The translations under genes were made by a program, and so were the position numbers. From Isotricha intestinalis (taxonomy: Eukaryota > Ciliophora > Litostomatea > Vestibuliferida > Isotrichidae): 16,962 bases of DNA. Positions 7,411 to 16,820 of the stretch are shown in pieces. Position 1 is the stretch's first letter. Every line of letters begins with the position of its first letter. The notes beneath the pieces were generated by a model. It did not search any database. It saw only the letters and a list, made by a program, of their open reading frames with translations, and was not told the origin of the DNA. The stretch is taken from positions 1 to 16,962 of the forward strand of contig JAJJLU010004190.1 of NCBI GenBank assembly GCA_023807065.1. Direction: 5' to 3'.

Positions 7411-10400
7411 TTATTCATAATCATAACCCATTTCATGAGAAATTATTTTAAAAATATCTTTGACTAATATTTTAATATCATTTTCTTTAGTAGTAATAAA
7501 TTCACTTAAAATATTATGTAAAGCAAAAAGATGTCCTTTATTACTTTTATTAATAGAATCAGTAAAATTATTTAAATTATTTTTTTCATTGAAATTACTA
7601 TAAGGGAAAATTTCTAAATTTTTTAAATTTTCTAAAATAAATTTAATTTCTTCAGTTCTATTCCTACTTAAAGGCATTGCTCCACTTTTAATTTCATCAT
7701 CAAGATATTTTTTCATAGTATCTTTACATCTTTTTAATAATATTGGAGTACACATTTTAGAAATTTTAACTCTTGAGTTTAAAAAATGTTCTAATCTTTC
7801 TTTCATTTCATTTTGATCGATTTCATCATATGAAAATTTTTCAAATTCTTTTTTTATATCTTCTTCACTTTTAAATTTACATAAAATAAATAAATTATTT
7901 AAACACATTTTGCTCATTGATAAAGAAGAATTTGAGTTTTCTTTATAATCTATATTTGAACCAATATCTAATAAAGATAATAATTTGGTTTGAAGAGAAT
8001 TTTCTATATAAATTGCATTTGGTAATAAAACATTAACTATAAAATTTATTATTTCAACTTCCATATCTTGACATGATTTAATTAAATCTTCTTGAAATGA
8101 TTTATCAATCATATTATAACCTGATTCACTTTGTGTGAAAATTTCTTTGAATAATTGAATTATTTTTTCCCATAAAATATTATTTTTTAAATAAAATATT
8201 ATTTTTTGTATTATTTTCAATATAAATTCTGAAGAAAGAAAATGCCATAAATATTTATTTTCTTTTTTTTTTGTATTTGTAATTAAAGTTGAAACTGCTT
8301 CAGTACTTGTTCTACATAATATAATTGGTTTTATTTTCTCTATTATTATTAATATTACTTCATTAAGTAAATAATCATTATTTTTATATTTTGAATATAT
8401 ATTTTCTATTAATTCAAAAGATTTTCTACATAATGCATCTGTATGACTTTTTTTAGGATTAAATTCTATATATTTCAAAAGTAAATTTATTAATGTTTTA
8501 ATATCTGATTTTTCAGAAATATTTATTAATTGATCTATTAAATCAAATAATTCTTTTTCTACTCTTAAAACTTTTTGAGGATTTTTATATACTATATTTC
8601 CTTCTGTTAATGATGTTGGATAAATTAAATCACCTATATAATCACATAATTTTGTCAATTGATTTTCATAATCTTTAAAAGTTTTTCTTTTTGAAAAAAT
8701 TTGTTTTAGTGTTTCTATTATATTAGATATTAATTTTCCACTAATTATACTAGAAGAATATTTTTGGACATAATCTTCTTGGTAAATAAAGTTTTTTATA
8801 TTATCTAAAATATTCCATACTTCATTCATATGTTCACAAAATAAAATTTGATCACTTCCATTAATTTCACATAAAACTTTTAAAACATTAATCCCAATTT
8901 CAGGAGTTAAATAATTTATTATTTCCAAACACATTGTAGTAAATATTCTATAAATTTCAGATTTATCTTTTGAACTTTCTTCATTAGATATATTTATTTC
9001 AATAAAACTTTTTACAACCTTTCCAATTGCTTGTAATGTTATCATTATTGTATCGTCTAATTCTTTTGTATTTTGATTATTATTTTGTAAATTTTTATTA
9101 TTTTCAACAAATTTATTTATATTCTTTTTGGCAATTTCAAAAAATATTTCATTTATTATATTCATACTTACAAAAGAATTATTTATTTTTAAACAATTCA
9201 AAGAATTTATTTTTGCCACATAAAATTGAGCAAAAACATTAATTCCGCTTTTTCTTATATCATATCTATTATCATTATTCAAATTAATTAATACATTAAA
9301 AATTTTTTTCCATTCCTGACTAAAAAATTCATCTTGTTTTTCTTTATTTGGTAAATATTTCTCGAAAATTTCAATTTGTGTTTTAGTTAAATTTATTTTT
9401 CCTTTTTGAAAATTTTCTGTTAAATCTGCACATTGCCAAAATAAAGCAATGGCAGAATAACAAATATTATTATTATCTTTATTTAAAGCAAATTTTTCTA
9501 AAACATTTAACATTGAATCAATGTTAAATACTGTTAAATAAGAAGAATATTCATTAAAAATTTGTTCCACTAATTTAAAAATATTTTCAATTTGATTTGA
9601 ATCATATTTATTATTTAATAATATATTATCCAAAATACTTATAAACGAATTCCAACCATTATTATTTAAATTAATTCCACAATTTTGTAAAATTCTATTT
9701 AAATTATTTAATAAAAATGAAATATTATTTTCTTGATTTAAATATAAATTTATTGGTTTAAAAACAGTATTTTGCCAATTCATTTTTGAAAAATTATTTT
9801 CTGGATTTTTATTATCTTCACTTGCTTTATATTTTAAAATAATCCAAATAATTATTATTGTTAATGCATCAATTGTAAATTTGGTTAATTTATTATTATT
9901 AGAATATGATTTTGAATTCATTATTATAATATTAAATATATCTATGATATCATCCCAAATTAAATGGATTCTATTTACATTTATAACGCCACATTCTAGA
10001 ATTTTAACCAAATTAAAATTTAAAAAAGTTAAAGTAGAATAATTATTATTATTATCTATTATATTGTTTTGATTTTCATCTCTAATTGAATTTTTATTAT
10101 AATTTTCTATTAATTTTTTACTGGTATCATGTAAAGCTTTTGAAATATCTTTTAATGTATTTTCATCATAGGTATTGCTATCAATAAATAATGTGTCAAC
10201 CACATTTGATAAAATATTAATATTATCTCTTTCTTCATTAGTAATATTTTTATCAGGAGATGGAATTTTTTGATTAAATTTTTTCCTATCATTTTTCCTT
10301 GGAGAAGGAAGAGGATTTATATTATTATTATTAACTGTATTATTATTGGAATTCACATTTATTTCATTTTCTTTAATAATTTCATGTATTTCATCACAAG

Positions 10401-12183
10401 GAGTATCATATGAATATTTTTTAATATTCATTTCAATATTTTTCATAATTATATCAATATTAAATTGATCACTCATCTTAACTAAATAATTTCCACTATT
10501 AATTAATATATAGTATAAATTTTGAATTGTTTCAATTAATAAAATCCAAGAATTACTATCTAATAAATTTACACAATGTGCAATATTAAAAATTGCTCTT
10601 GTGATTAAAATATTTTTTTCTTTTATTTCATATGAATTAGATAAATTATTTGGAATTGCTAATTTACATAAATCATTTAAATATTCATCTCTTATAAGAT
10701 TTAAATTTACAGTAGAAAAAATTGATATATAACTTTGAAAAATATTTAAATAAGTTTGAATAATAACATCATCATTTGAATTAATAATTAAACCAATTAA
10801 AGCACCTTTAATAGCAACATATTTATAATTTAGCATTTCTTTAATTTTATTTTGCTTTTCATTAAATTCATTTTCTTTTTTTGTATCTATATTTGTATTG
10901 ACTTTAATACCATTTTCTTCCATAATATTGATAAAGGAATCTTTTAAATGAACATAACAATCAACTAATAATTTATAAGCATAAGATGGACTTGTTATTA
11001 TATTATTAGTACTTTCACCTTCACTTATAATTTGATTATTATCAATAAATTTTGTATTTTTTAAAATAAATTCATTTATTTTTTTATTTGAATTTTTTTT
11101 AACATTTTGACTTGATAAATTTGAACTTTGAGGATTTTCATTTACTCTTGGCTTCATTACAAAATTTTTATAAGTTATATCTGTTAATGTATTTAATATG
11201 TTTTCATATATTTGAAAATCATTTGAATATAAATTAAAAAGTAGATTATGATCACTTATTATTTCACATAATCCTTCTAAACCTATTATTTTTTGCCAAG
11301 TTAAAGAATTATCTCTTTCTGAATATTTTAATATATGTTCAATTAAATCATAACATATTTTCAATTTTTTAACTATAAATAAACAACACCTACAACATTT
11401 TATTCCAATTAAAGGATCATTTGTTATTGTTAATGATTTTTTTAAAATATGAGAAATTTCTTCTACCACAGTTTTTATTAACTTTTCTTCTTTTAAAAAT
11501 AAATCTGAGAAATTTTCTATTATTCTTGAAATTAATTCTAATCCTAAACATTTAGAATAAATAGAGGGTATAATCCAATCCTTTTTTTTTCCTTCTATAA
11601 TTTCTATTAAATTTTTAATTAAATTATTTGCAGTTTCTATATTTAGATTTTCAAAAATTCCTTTTATTAATATTTGAAAAATTAATTTAACGGGATTTTT
11701 AAATTCTATATTTTTAAAAGAAAATGTTTTACAACAAATTATCATAATATTATCAACATTACTTTGATTATAATTGATATGATTTGAAGTAATGATTGAT
11801 TGAAGTGTTTCTAATACTTTTAATTGAATATCTTCTGTTGAATTATCAAAAATATCTTTTAAAAATTTAATAATATTTTCGGAATCATTATTACTAATTA
11901 AATTATATATTATTAATTTTTTTAAAATTCCAATTGATTGTAAATACAATTTTACATGTTTTCCTTCTACTATTGTCATTATTGGTTTTATTAAAATTTC
12001 AATTGAAACAGATAATTCACTTTTAAATTTTTTTTCATCATTTTCCAAATTTTTTAATTTTAATATTGCTTTTAATGAAATATCAATTATTTCTCTTATT
12101 GTATTATATTTTTTTTTACATTCATTTCCTAATTTTTTATAATCATTTTCAATATCATTTATTAATAAAGGAATTTCATCCAT
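7411..12183 (-). CDS. MON2: MON2 homologue, Golgi/endosome trafficking scaffold
   Basis: This 1590-residue protein is the MON2/Ysl2 relative of the large Arf-GEF family, lacking the catalytic Sec7 domain. In yeast and animals it works with Dopey (and the flippase Neo1/ATP9A) at the trans-Golgi and endosomes. The N-terminus carries the DCB signature: LGNECKKKYNTIREIID (residues 18-34) aligns with LSLECKKKF of animal MON2. KCLGLELISRIIENF (211-225) and the WQKIIGLEGLCEIISD box (296-311) follow, the HUS-type region. SNSWILLIETIQNLYYIL around residues 550-570 fits a later HDS-type helical repeat. Near 1476-1525, CTPILLKRCKDTMKKYLDDE and MPLSRNRTEEIKFIL match the conserved MON2 C-terminus. Length is near animal MON2 (about 1700). 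Asn-rich disordered inserts occur at about 350-375 and 615-660. The start (aataATGG) directly precedes the conserved N-terminus. No introns and no frameshift are seen. Confidence 0.87.
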   Translation of the reverse strand: MDEIPLLINDIENDYKKLGNECKKKYNTIREIIDISLKAILKLKNLENDEKKFKSELSVSIEILIKPIMTIVEGKHVKLYLQSIGILKKLIIYNLISNNDSENIIKFLKDIFDNSTEDIQLKVLETLQSIITSNHINYNQSNVDNIMIICCKTFSFKNIEFKNPVKLIFQILIKGIFENLNIETANNLIKNLIEIIEGKKKDWIIPSIYSKCLGLELISRIIENFSDLFLKEEKLIKTVVEEISHILKKSLTITNDPLIGIKCCRCCLFIVKKLKICYDLIEHILKYSERDNSLTWQKIIGLEGLCEIISDHNLLFNLYSNDFQIYENILNTLTDITYKNFVMKPRVNENPQSSNLSSQNVKKNSNKKINEFILKNTKFIDNNQIISEGESTNNIITSPSYAYKLLVDCYVHLKDSFINIMEENGIKVNTNIDTKKENEFNEKQNKIKEMLNYKYVAIKGALIGLIINSNDDVIIQTYLNIFQSYISIFSTVNLNLIRDEYLNDLCKLAIPNNLSNSYEIKEKNILITRAIFNIAHCVNLLDSNSWILLIETIQNLYYILINSGNYLVKMSDQFNIDIIMKNIEMNIKKYSYDTPCDEIHEIIKENEINVNSNNNTVNNNNINPLPSPRKNDRKKFNQKIPSPDKNITNEERDNINILSNVVDTLFIDSNTYDENTLKDISKALHDTSKKLIENYNKNSIRDENQNNIIDNNNNYSTLTFLNFNLVKILECGVINVNRIHLIWDDIIDIFNIIIMNSKSYSNNNKLTKFTIDALTIIIIWIILKYKASEDNKNPENNFSKMNWQNTVFKPINLYLNQENNISFLLNNLNRILQNCGINLNNNGWNSFISILDNILLNNKYDSNQIENIFKLVEQIFNEYSSYLTVFNIDSMLNVLEKFALNKDNNNICYSAIALFWQCADLTENFQKGKINLTKTQIEIFEKYLPNKEKQDEFFSQEWKKIFNVLINLNNDNRYDIRKSGINVFAQFYVAKINSLNCLKINNSFVSMNIINEIFFEIAKKNINKFVENNKNLQNNNQNTKELDDTIMITLQAIGKVVKSFIEINISNEESSKDKSEIYRIFTTMCLEIINYLTPEIGINVLKVLCEINGSDQILFCEHMNEVWNILDNIKNFIYQEDYVQKYSSSIISGKLISNIIETLKQIFSKRKTFKDYENQLTKLCDYIGDLIYPTSLTEGNIVYKNPQKVLRVEKELFDLIDQLINISEKSDIKTLINLLLKYIEFNPKKSHTDALCRKSFELIENIYSKYKNNDYLLNEVILIIIEKIKPIILCRTSTEAVSTLITNTKKKENKYLWHFLSSEFILKIIQKIIFYLKNNILWEKIIQLFKEIFTQSESGYNMIDKSFQEDLIKSCQDMEVEIINFIVNVLLPNAIYIENSLQTKLLSLLDIGSNIDYKENSNSSLSMSKMCLNNLFILCKFKSEEDIKKEFEKFSYDEIDQNEMKERLEHFLNSRVKISKMCTPILLKRCKDTMKKYLDDEIKSGAMPLSRNRTEEIKFILENLKNLEIFPYSNFNEKNNLNNFTDSINKSNKGHLFALHNILSEFITTKENDIKILVKDIFKIISHEMGYDYE

Positions 12184-12598
12184 ATTATTTTTAATGTTAA
12201 GTATTTCGAATTAAAAAATAAATAAATTTTGAAATTTAGATTTTATTTCAAATGTTTTTTAGAAGATTAATTCAAATCAAATAATTAATGATCCAAAATT
12301 TTTGATCATTCCAATTAAAATATCACCCAAAATCTTTTTGAATATATAATATTGAAAATGTAAAAATTTCTGAAAAAACCCTTTTTTATTAAATTATAAT
12401 AATATAATTTTATTTTTATAGATTATAATATTGGTCTTAAAAAAAAAAATTAAAAAAAAAGTTATTTCAACTTTAATTAATATATAATTTTATAATATAT
12501 TATCAATACTCTCATATAATAAAACTTTATTTAATAGATTTTTATTCATTTAATTTCCAATTAACAACTAATATAAACATAAAAGAAACTTAAAATAT
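12184..12598. other. Intergenic spacer: phosphatase 3' end and MON2 promoter region
   Basis: Both flanking genes are on the minus strand, so this 415-base stretch holds the 3' end of the phosphatase transcript and the 5' region of MON2. It is A/T-rich with several poly-A/T runs (for example near 12437-12461). The only ordered structure I see is the inverted repeat at 12287-12310. No coding sequence or RNA gene is apparent. Confidence 0.5.
12287..12310. repeat. Short inverted repeat upstream of MON2
   Basis: AATGATC and GATCATT form perfect 7-bp arms, and pairing extends inward through AAAA/TTTT past one bulged C. It lies about 105 bases upstream of the MON2 start. It could be a protein-binding palindrome or an RNA hairpin; in DNA this AT-rich it may also be chance. 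Confidence 0.35.
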
Positions 12599-14506
12599 TT
12601 ACCCTATTGAAACATTTTTAACAATATCATCCTTATATTTAAAAATTAAATTCCTAATATCATTATTGTAATTACAAAAAATCATATCTTTAGCAATATT
12701 TACCAAAATTCTCCCTAATTGTAATAATGCTCTATCATTAATATCTTCACCCCAAAAACTTGAAATTAAAATTCCATTTTCTTTTTGTAATTTAAAATTT
12801 TGTTGCATATTATCAACAATAATAGTTTTAGATAAATCTCTTCCTAATAAACTAATGTCTTTAACAAAATTATTATCAAGAATACAACAATGATTTCTAT
12901 ATAATCTATAATTAAAATATTGTCCTTTTATTCCTTCAATAGCATCTAATATTGGGTCAGCATAAATTTGAGTCGATGCTGTAAATATAATTAATTCATA
13001 ATATTCTTTTACTAAATTTAAAAAATTATATAAGAAAGGTCTTATTCTAGAAATTCCTTGTCCTACTTTTTCTTTTGTATATACAAAGGACATTAAAGTT
13101 TCATCTAAATCTAATATTAATGTTAATTGTTTGTTTGGAGGATTGCTTAATATGTAATTATTTGTTTTTGGAAAACTTGACCTTAAAGAAGAAAAAAGTA
13201 ATGAACCTGATTCATTGTCAATATGTAATATATTTGTCATAAAATATTTATTTATTATATCTGATGTTATAGTATTATAATTTGAGAAAACTTCCATTAT
13301 TCTTGGATTTAGTGTTTGACGATGAGAATTTATTGTCATTAATAATATAGTTATTAATTTATGTAAGGACAATAAATTTTTTTCTATTTCTTGAAACACA
13401 TTTGAACTAAATTCTTTTTTCTTTTGATTTATTATATTTTTTAATTGTTCGACCCATTTGGATCTTAAATATTCTTTTGTTATTCTTGTTAAAAGATATT
13501 GACATAAATTTAAATAATTTTGTTGATTGAGAAATAAAATATTTTTAACCATATCTAAACATTTATAAAAATATACATCTTTAAATGATAAATCATATAC
13601 AATCATAATACTAATTAATAATAAAGAATTATAATTATTTATTAAACTTTTAATTTGTTTATTATTAAATAAATATTCGCAATTTCCTTTCAAACTACAA
13701 TTAAAATAAAAATTCCACCATTCATAACATATTTTAGAAACAACTTTAAAATTTTTATTATACACATTTTTCAAAATATTATTAAATTTATCTTCAATCA
13801 TAATTAAATCTTCAATATTTAAAGTTTGATATTTTTTTTCATTATTTTCATTTCTTTTAGTATCTACAGAAGTAGAAATTGAATCTTTTAAATTAAATTT
13901 TTTTTTATTAATATTAACAATTCTTTCAGGAGTAATTGAAGCTTTTCCAATAATATTTTTTTGATATTTTTTTTTTGCTTTATTTATTAAATTTTCTCTT
14001 TTTTCTTCACTTTTAACCGGAGTTGAAAAAGTAGAAGTAGATGAAGTACTCATATCATCTTTTTCTTTAATTTTTTCATTAGTTATATATTTATTATTTT
14101 CAATTTTTTTTTTTAAATAATCTCCTATTTCAGAGTGATTTAAAATTGGAGGTGAACGATTATGTTTAAATATATTTTTTATATTTTGAATATTTGAACT
14201 ATTTTTATTTAATATTTTCATTCTATCTGGTGTTTTAGAATTTAAATTTTCTCTTTGAGTATTTTCTCTTTTTTCATTTATTGTTATTGTACTATTTGAT
14301 GCTTTTAATCCTTTATTTAATTGGATTATTTTTGAATTTGATGATATTTCTTCTACTGATATATTTTGATTTTTTTGTTCTTTTATTTTTTCCTTTGAGT
14401 TGTAATTGTTATAATTTCTTAATAACTCTATATATTCTTTTTGAGAGAGTTTTTCGTTAAAAATTTTATATTTTTTTTGATTAAACGAAATTTTGTTATT
14501 ATCCAT
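12599..14506 (-). CDS. FCP1/SCP-like (NIF domain) protein phosphatase
   Basis: This 635-residue protein has a C-terminal HAD-type Ser/Thr phosphatase domain of the CTD-phosphatase (NIF/SCP) family at about 458-605. The catalytic motif LILDLDETL supplies the nucleophile Asp466 and acid/base Asp468. FTAS (508-511) is motif II, and LLGRDLSKTIIVDN (553-566) gives the basic residue and Asp565-Asn566. QKENGILISSFWGED and the tail DIRNLIFKYKDDIVK follow, as in ciliate and apicomplexan relatives. Residues 235-430 are a predicted all-helical region with no family I recognise (YEWWNFYFNCSLKGNC and others). Residues 1-230 are disordered, with Ser/Thr-Pro sites at TPDR (92-95), SPP (118-120), TPVK (162-165) and TPER (192-195). 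Relatives act on RNA polymerase II CTD or on membrane/signalling substrates; the target here is unknown. There is no obvious membrane anchor. The start context is A-rich (taataATGG). Confidence 0.9.
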   Translation of the reverse strand: MDNNKISFNQKKYKIFNEKLSQKEYIELLRNYNNYNSKEKIKEQKNQNISVEEISSNSKIIQLNKGLKASNSTITINEKRENTQRENLNSKTPDRMKILNKNSSNIQNIKNIFKHNRSPPILNHSEIGDYLKKKIENNKYITNEKIKEKDDMSTSSTSTFSTPVKSEEKRENLINKAKKKYQKNIIGKASITPERIVNINKKKFNLKDSISTSVDTKRNENNEKKYQTLNIEDLIMIEDKFNNILKNVYNKNFKVVSKICYEWWNFYFNCSLKGNCEYLFNNKQIKSLINNYNSLLLISIMIVYDLSFKDVYFYKCLDMVKNILFLNQQNYLNLCQYLLTRITKEYLRSKWVEQLKNIINQKKKEFSSNVFQEIEKNLLSLHKLITILLMTINSHRQTLNPRIMEVFSNYNTITSDIINKYFMTNILHIDNESGSLLFSSLRSSFPKTNNYILSNPPNKQLTLILDLDETLMSFVYTKEKVGQGISRIRPFLYNFLNLVKEYYELIIFTASTQIYADPILDAIEGIKGQYFNYRLYRNHCCILDNNFVKDISLLGRDLSKTIIVDNMQQNFKLQKENGILISSFWGEDINDRALLQLGRILVNIAKDMIFCNYNNDIRNLIFKYKDDIVKNVSIG

Positions 14507-14916
14507 TATTATTAAAAAAAAATTTGGAATATAAAATAATTAAATAAAATTATAATATTATTTAGTTTTATTTTCAAATTTATTTAAGGTCTGCTCTTTT
14601 GTAATGTATTTTTATTGAATTTATTTGAAATATTTTATAAGTCTATTGATTGGAATTTTTAAATATAATATATTAAAATGTAATTCTATTCCAAACAAAT
14701 ATTACAATATATTATATTTATAATAATCAAATAATAATTATTAATATGAAAAATCAATGATAAATAAAATGTTTTAGAATTAACCATTCATTCCTATAAT
14801 TTATATAAACTTTTACAAATATTATTTTTTCAAAATCCATTTTTATATCATATAATATATATCTATTTTTTTTAAATAGTATTAAAAATCAGGAATAAAT
14901 ATTTAAAAATTAAAAA
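14507..14916. promoter_or_regulatory. Divergent intergenic region, shared promoter zone
   Basis: This 410-base gap separates the starts of the minus-strand phosphatase and the plus-strand longin SNARE-like gene, so promoters of both must lie here. It is A/T-rich with TATA-like strings throughout, too many to single out one. A slightly GC-richer patch, AAGGTCTGCTCTTTTG at about 14586-14601, is the only distinctive segment. No ORF or RNA gene is seen. Confidence 0.4.
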
Positions 14917-15603
14917 ATGAATCAATTTATAAAATATATTTTTTTAGGAAATATAGATAAAAAGGTAATAATAGGAACATATCCAATAAAAAAAGACAAA
15001 CAAATAGAAAATTGTTATAAAAAATCAAAAGTAATATTTGATAGTATAATATTAACAAATGACATAAAAAAAAATATTCATCAAAAAAAAATAATAGATA
15101 AAGAGATATGCTATTTCACAATAAAAAATACAGATATATTTTATTTAATAATAACACCTAAAACAACAGATGAAAATATTGCAATTTCTTTCATTGAAGA
15201 AGTACAAAATTGTAATATTTATTTATTAGTAAATCATAAAACAAATACTTTGAATGACTATGGTAAAAATGAATTAAAAAAAATATTTATTGAATTTAAT
15301 AAAAATCCTATTTTAGTTTCTTCAAATAGAAATTTAACAAGATTTGAAACAATTGAAAGTGAGGTAAAAGATAGTAAATTAAATAATAATTCTGATTTAA
15401 AAAGCGTTTCTAACAGTATCGAAGATTTAAATAGATTGGAAACTAAATTTGTTGAAATTAGGAGTTCTTCCGAAAATTTAAATTTTAAAAAATCAAAATT
15501 CAATAATTTATGGGAAAATAAAAAATTTAAGATTGTATTTGTTACTTTAATTATATTAATTGTAATTGGTCTTTTAATAATTGTGACAAATAATGAACAA
15601 TAA
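14917..15603 (+). CDS. Longin-domain R-SNARE-like membrane protein (VAMP7-type)
   Basis: This 228-residue tail-anchored protein has the layout of a VAMP7-type SNARE. Residues 1-125 fit a longin fold (FIKYIFLGNIDKKVIIGTY, a strand at FYLIITPKT, helices at AISFIEEVQ and ELKKIFIEF). Residues about 145-200 fit a SNARE helix (IESEVKDSKL, SVSNSIEDLNRLETKFVEI, LNFKKSKFNNLW). A hydrophobic anchor at 206-223 (VFVTLIILIVIGLLIIV) is followed by only five residues, as expected for a SNARE on vesicle membranes with a cytosolic N-terminus. Aligned to VAMP7 (VAQRGERLELL), the zero-layer Arg falls on Ser167 and the neighbouring Gln on Asn166, so the defining R is absent. It may be a divergent R-SNARE or a longin protein that no longer enters a standard four-helix bundle. 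The promoter region is shared with the phosphatase. Confidence 0.7.
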   Translation: MNQFIKYIFLGNIDKKVIIGTYPIKKDKQIENCYKKSKVIFDSIILTNDIKKNIHQKKIIDKEICYFTIKNTDIFYLIITPKTTDENIAISFIEEVQNCNIYLLVNHKTNTLNDYGKNELKKIFIEFNKNPILVSSNRNLTRFETIESEVKDSKLNNNSDLKSVSNSIEDLNRLETKFVEIRSSSENLNFKKSKFNNLWENKKFKIVFVTLIILIVIGLLIIVTNNEQ

Positions 15604-16820
15604 AAATAAATAAAAAAAATATAAATTCAAAAATATAAATCATATTTCACAATAATTATTTAAAAAATTAAATTTTTGTTTGTTAATTTAAATTTATTTT
15701 TAATAATAATTAATAATGTTTTAAATCTCTAAAATAATATGATAAATAAAAAGACAAAAACTTCAGAAAAACAATTTTTACTTTGAGTGTTTTGAAATTA
15801 TTTTTTAATTATAATGAATATATTTTTTTTTTCAGTTGTTTTATATGTAATAATAATAATTAGTTAATTTTTATATAACACCTAAAATAATTAGTTTTCA
15901 TTTAAATATAAAAATTTTTAATATTTTATTATAATTATTTATGGATGATAAACTTTTTATTATTTATATCAAGTATGATATATTACTTTTTTTTATTATT
16001 ACCTTTAATTTTAATTTTCATAAAATAATCATTTAAAAAATATTTTATCCCTTGTTATGAAAAGATGATTATAAAAAACAATTTCATAATTATTAGCAAA
16101 TTTAAAATTTCAAAAAAAGAATTTTGGAAAAAAATTCTTTCAATGATTATTTGAACTATCTTAATATTATTTATAGCTTAAATTTATTTATTTTTTTCTC
16201 ATATTCGAAAAATATTTAGAACACAAACTTTATTTAAATCATTTATTATAAATATAAATAAATATTGAATGTAATTTAAATTATTTTTTTTAAGTATAAT
16301 TATTATATAGAACTTTTATTTAGTAATTTATATACAAATTCATTTATTTTTTCTTCTTTTTTTTCATTATGGTAAATAATTAGATCTTTCTTTATCTTTT
16401 AATTTATATATAAATAAATTTTTTAATTTATAAATTTTAGATGATATAATTTAAATTATACTTAAATATTTAACATTATTTCAATTATTATAATTAATTA
16501 TTTTTTAATATCAAATCACTGAAATACTTTCTTAAACATTCCTCCTTATATTATATTTTTTTCATTTGTTTTGTAAAAATCTTCAAGATGTTTCAACAAT
16601 ACAAATTATCAGAATATTTAAGATATTTACATAAAATAAAAAGAATTTAATAAGAAAAAAATTGTTTATAATTCACACATAAATTATTATAATGAATTTG
16701 AATAAAAATAAAAAATATTAATGTGTTATAAAAATAGTAAATTAATAATTGTTAAATTAAATAATTAAATACTTTTTATGAAAATTAAATGTGTTCAAAA
16801 TTAATAAATCAATAATAAAA
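15604..16820. other. Gene-poor AT-rich intergenic region
   Basis: About 1.2 kb with no credible gene. It holds the 3' end of the SNARE-like transcript and, at its right, the promoter of the truncated final gene. Short minus-strand open stretches exist at about 16303-16398 (KKDLIIYHNEKKEEKINEF) and about 16500-16597 (HLEDFYKTNEKNII, a stop, GGMFKKVFQ), possibly fragments of old coding sequence but too short to call. A perfect hairpin lies at 16116-16140. No tRNA-like or other structured RNA was recognised. Confidence 0.5.
16116..16140. repeat. Perfect 10-bp inverted repeat with 5-base loop
   Basis: AAAGAATTTT and AAAATTCTTT are exact reverse complements separated by GGAAA. The site is about 510 bases downstream of the SNARE-like stop and far from the next start, so a role as terminator or operator is not obvious. 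A chance origin in AT-rich DNA is possible. Confidence 0.35.

Noticed and set aside
9027..9242. Plus-strand 71-codon frame inside MON2
   Set aside because: Antisense to a continuous, family-matching MON2 frame, with a Leu/Tyr/Phe-rich shadow composition.
15258..15503. Minus-strand 81-codon frame inside the SNARE-like gene
   Set aside because: Antisense shadow of the SNARE helix region, with no A-rich start context and no recognisable motif.
1865..15603. Reassigned stop codons of the Tetrahymena type (TAA/TAG = Gln)
   Set aside because: Long conserved proteins are intact with TAA/TAG read as stops, and the visible ends (ASC domain, MON2 C-terminus, SNARE anchor) fall at the expected places.
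16303..16597. Minus-strand fragments resembling coding sequence
   Set aside because: Each is only about 30 codons, broken by stops, with no ATG and no recognisable motif, so it cannot be separated from chance in AT-rich DNA.
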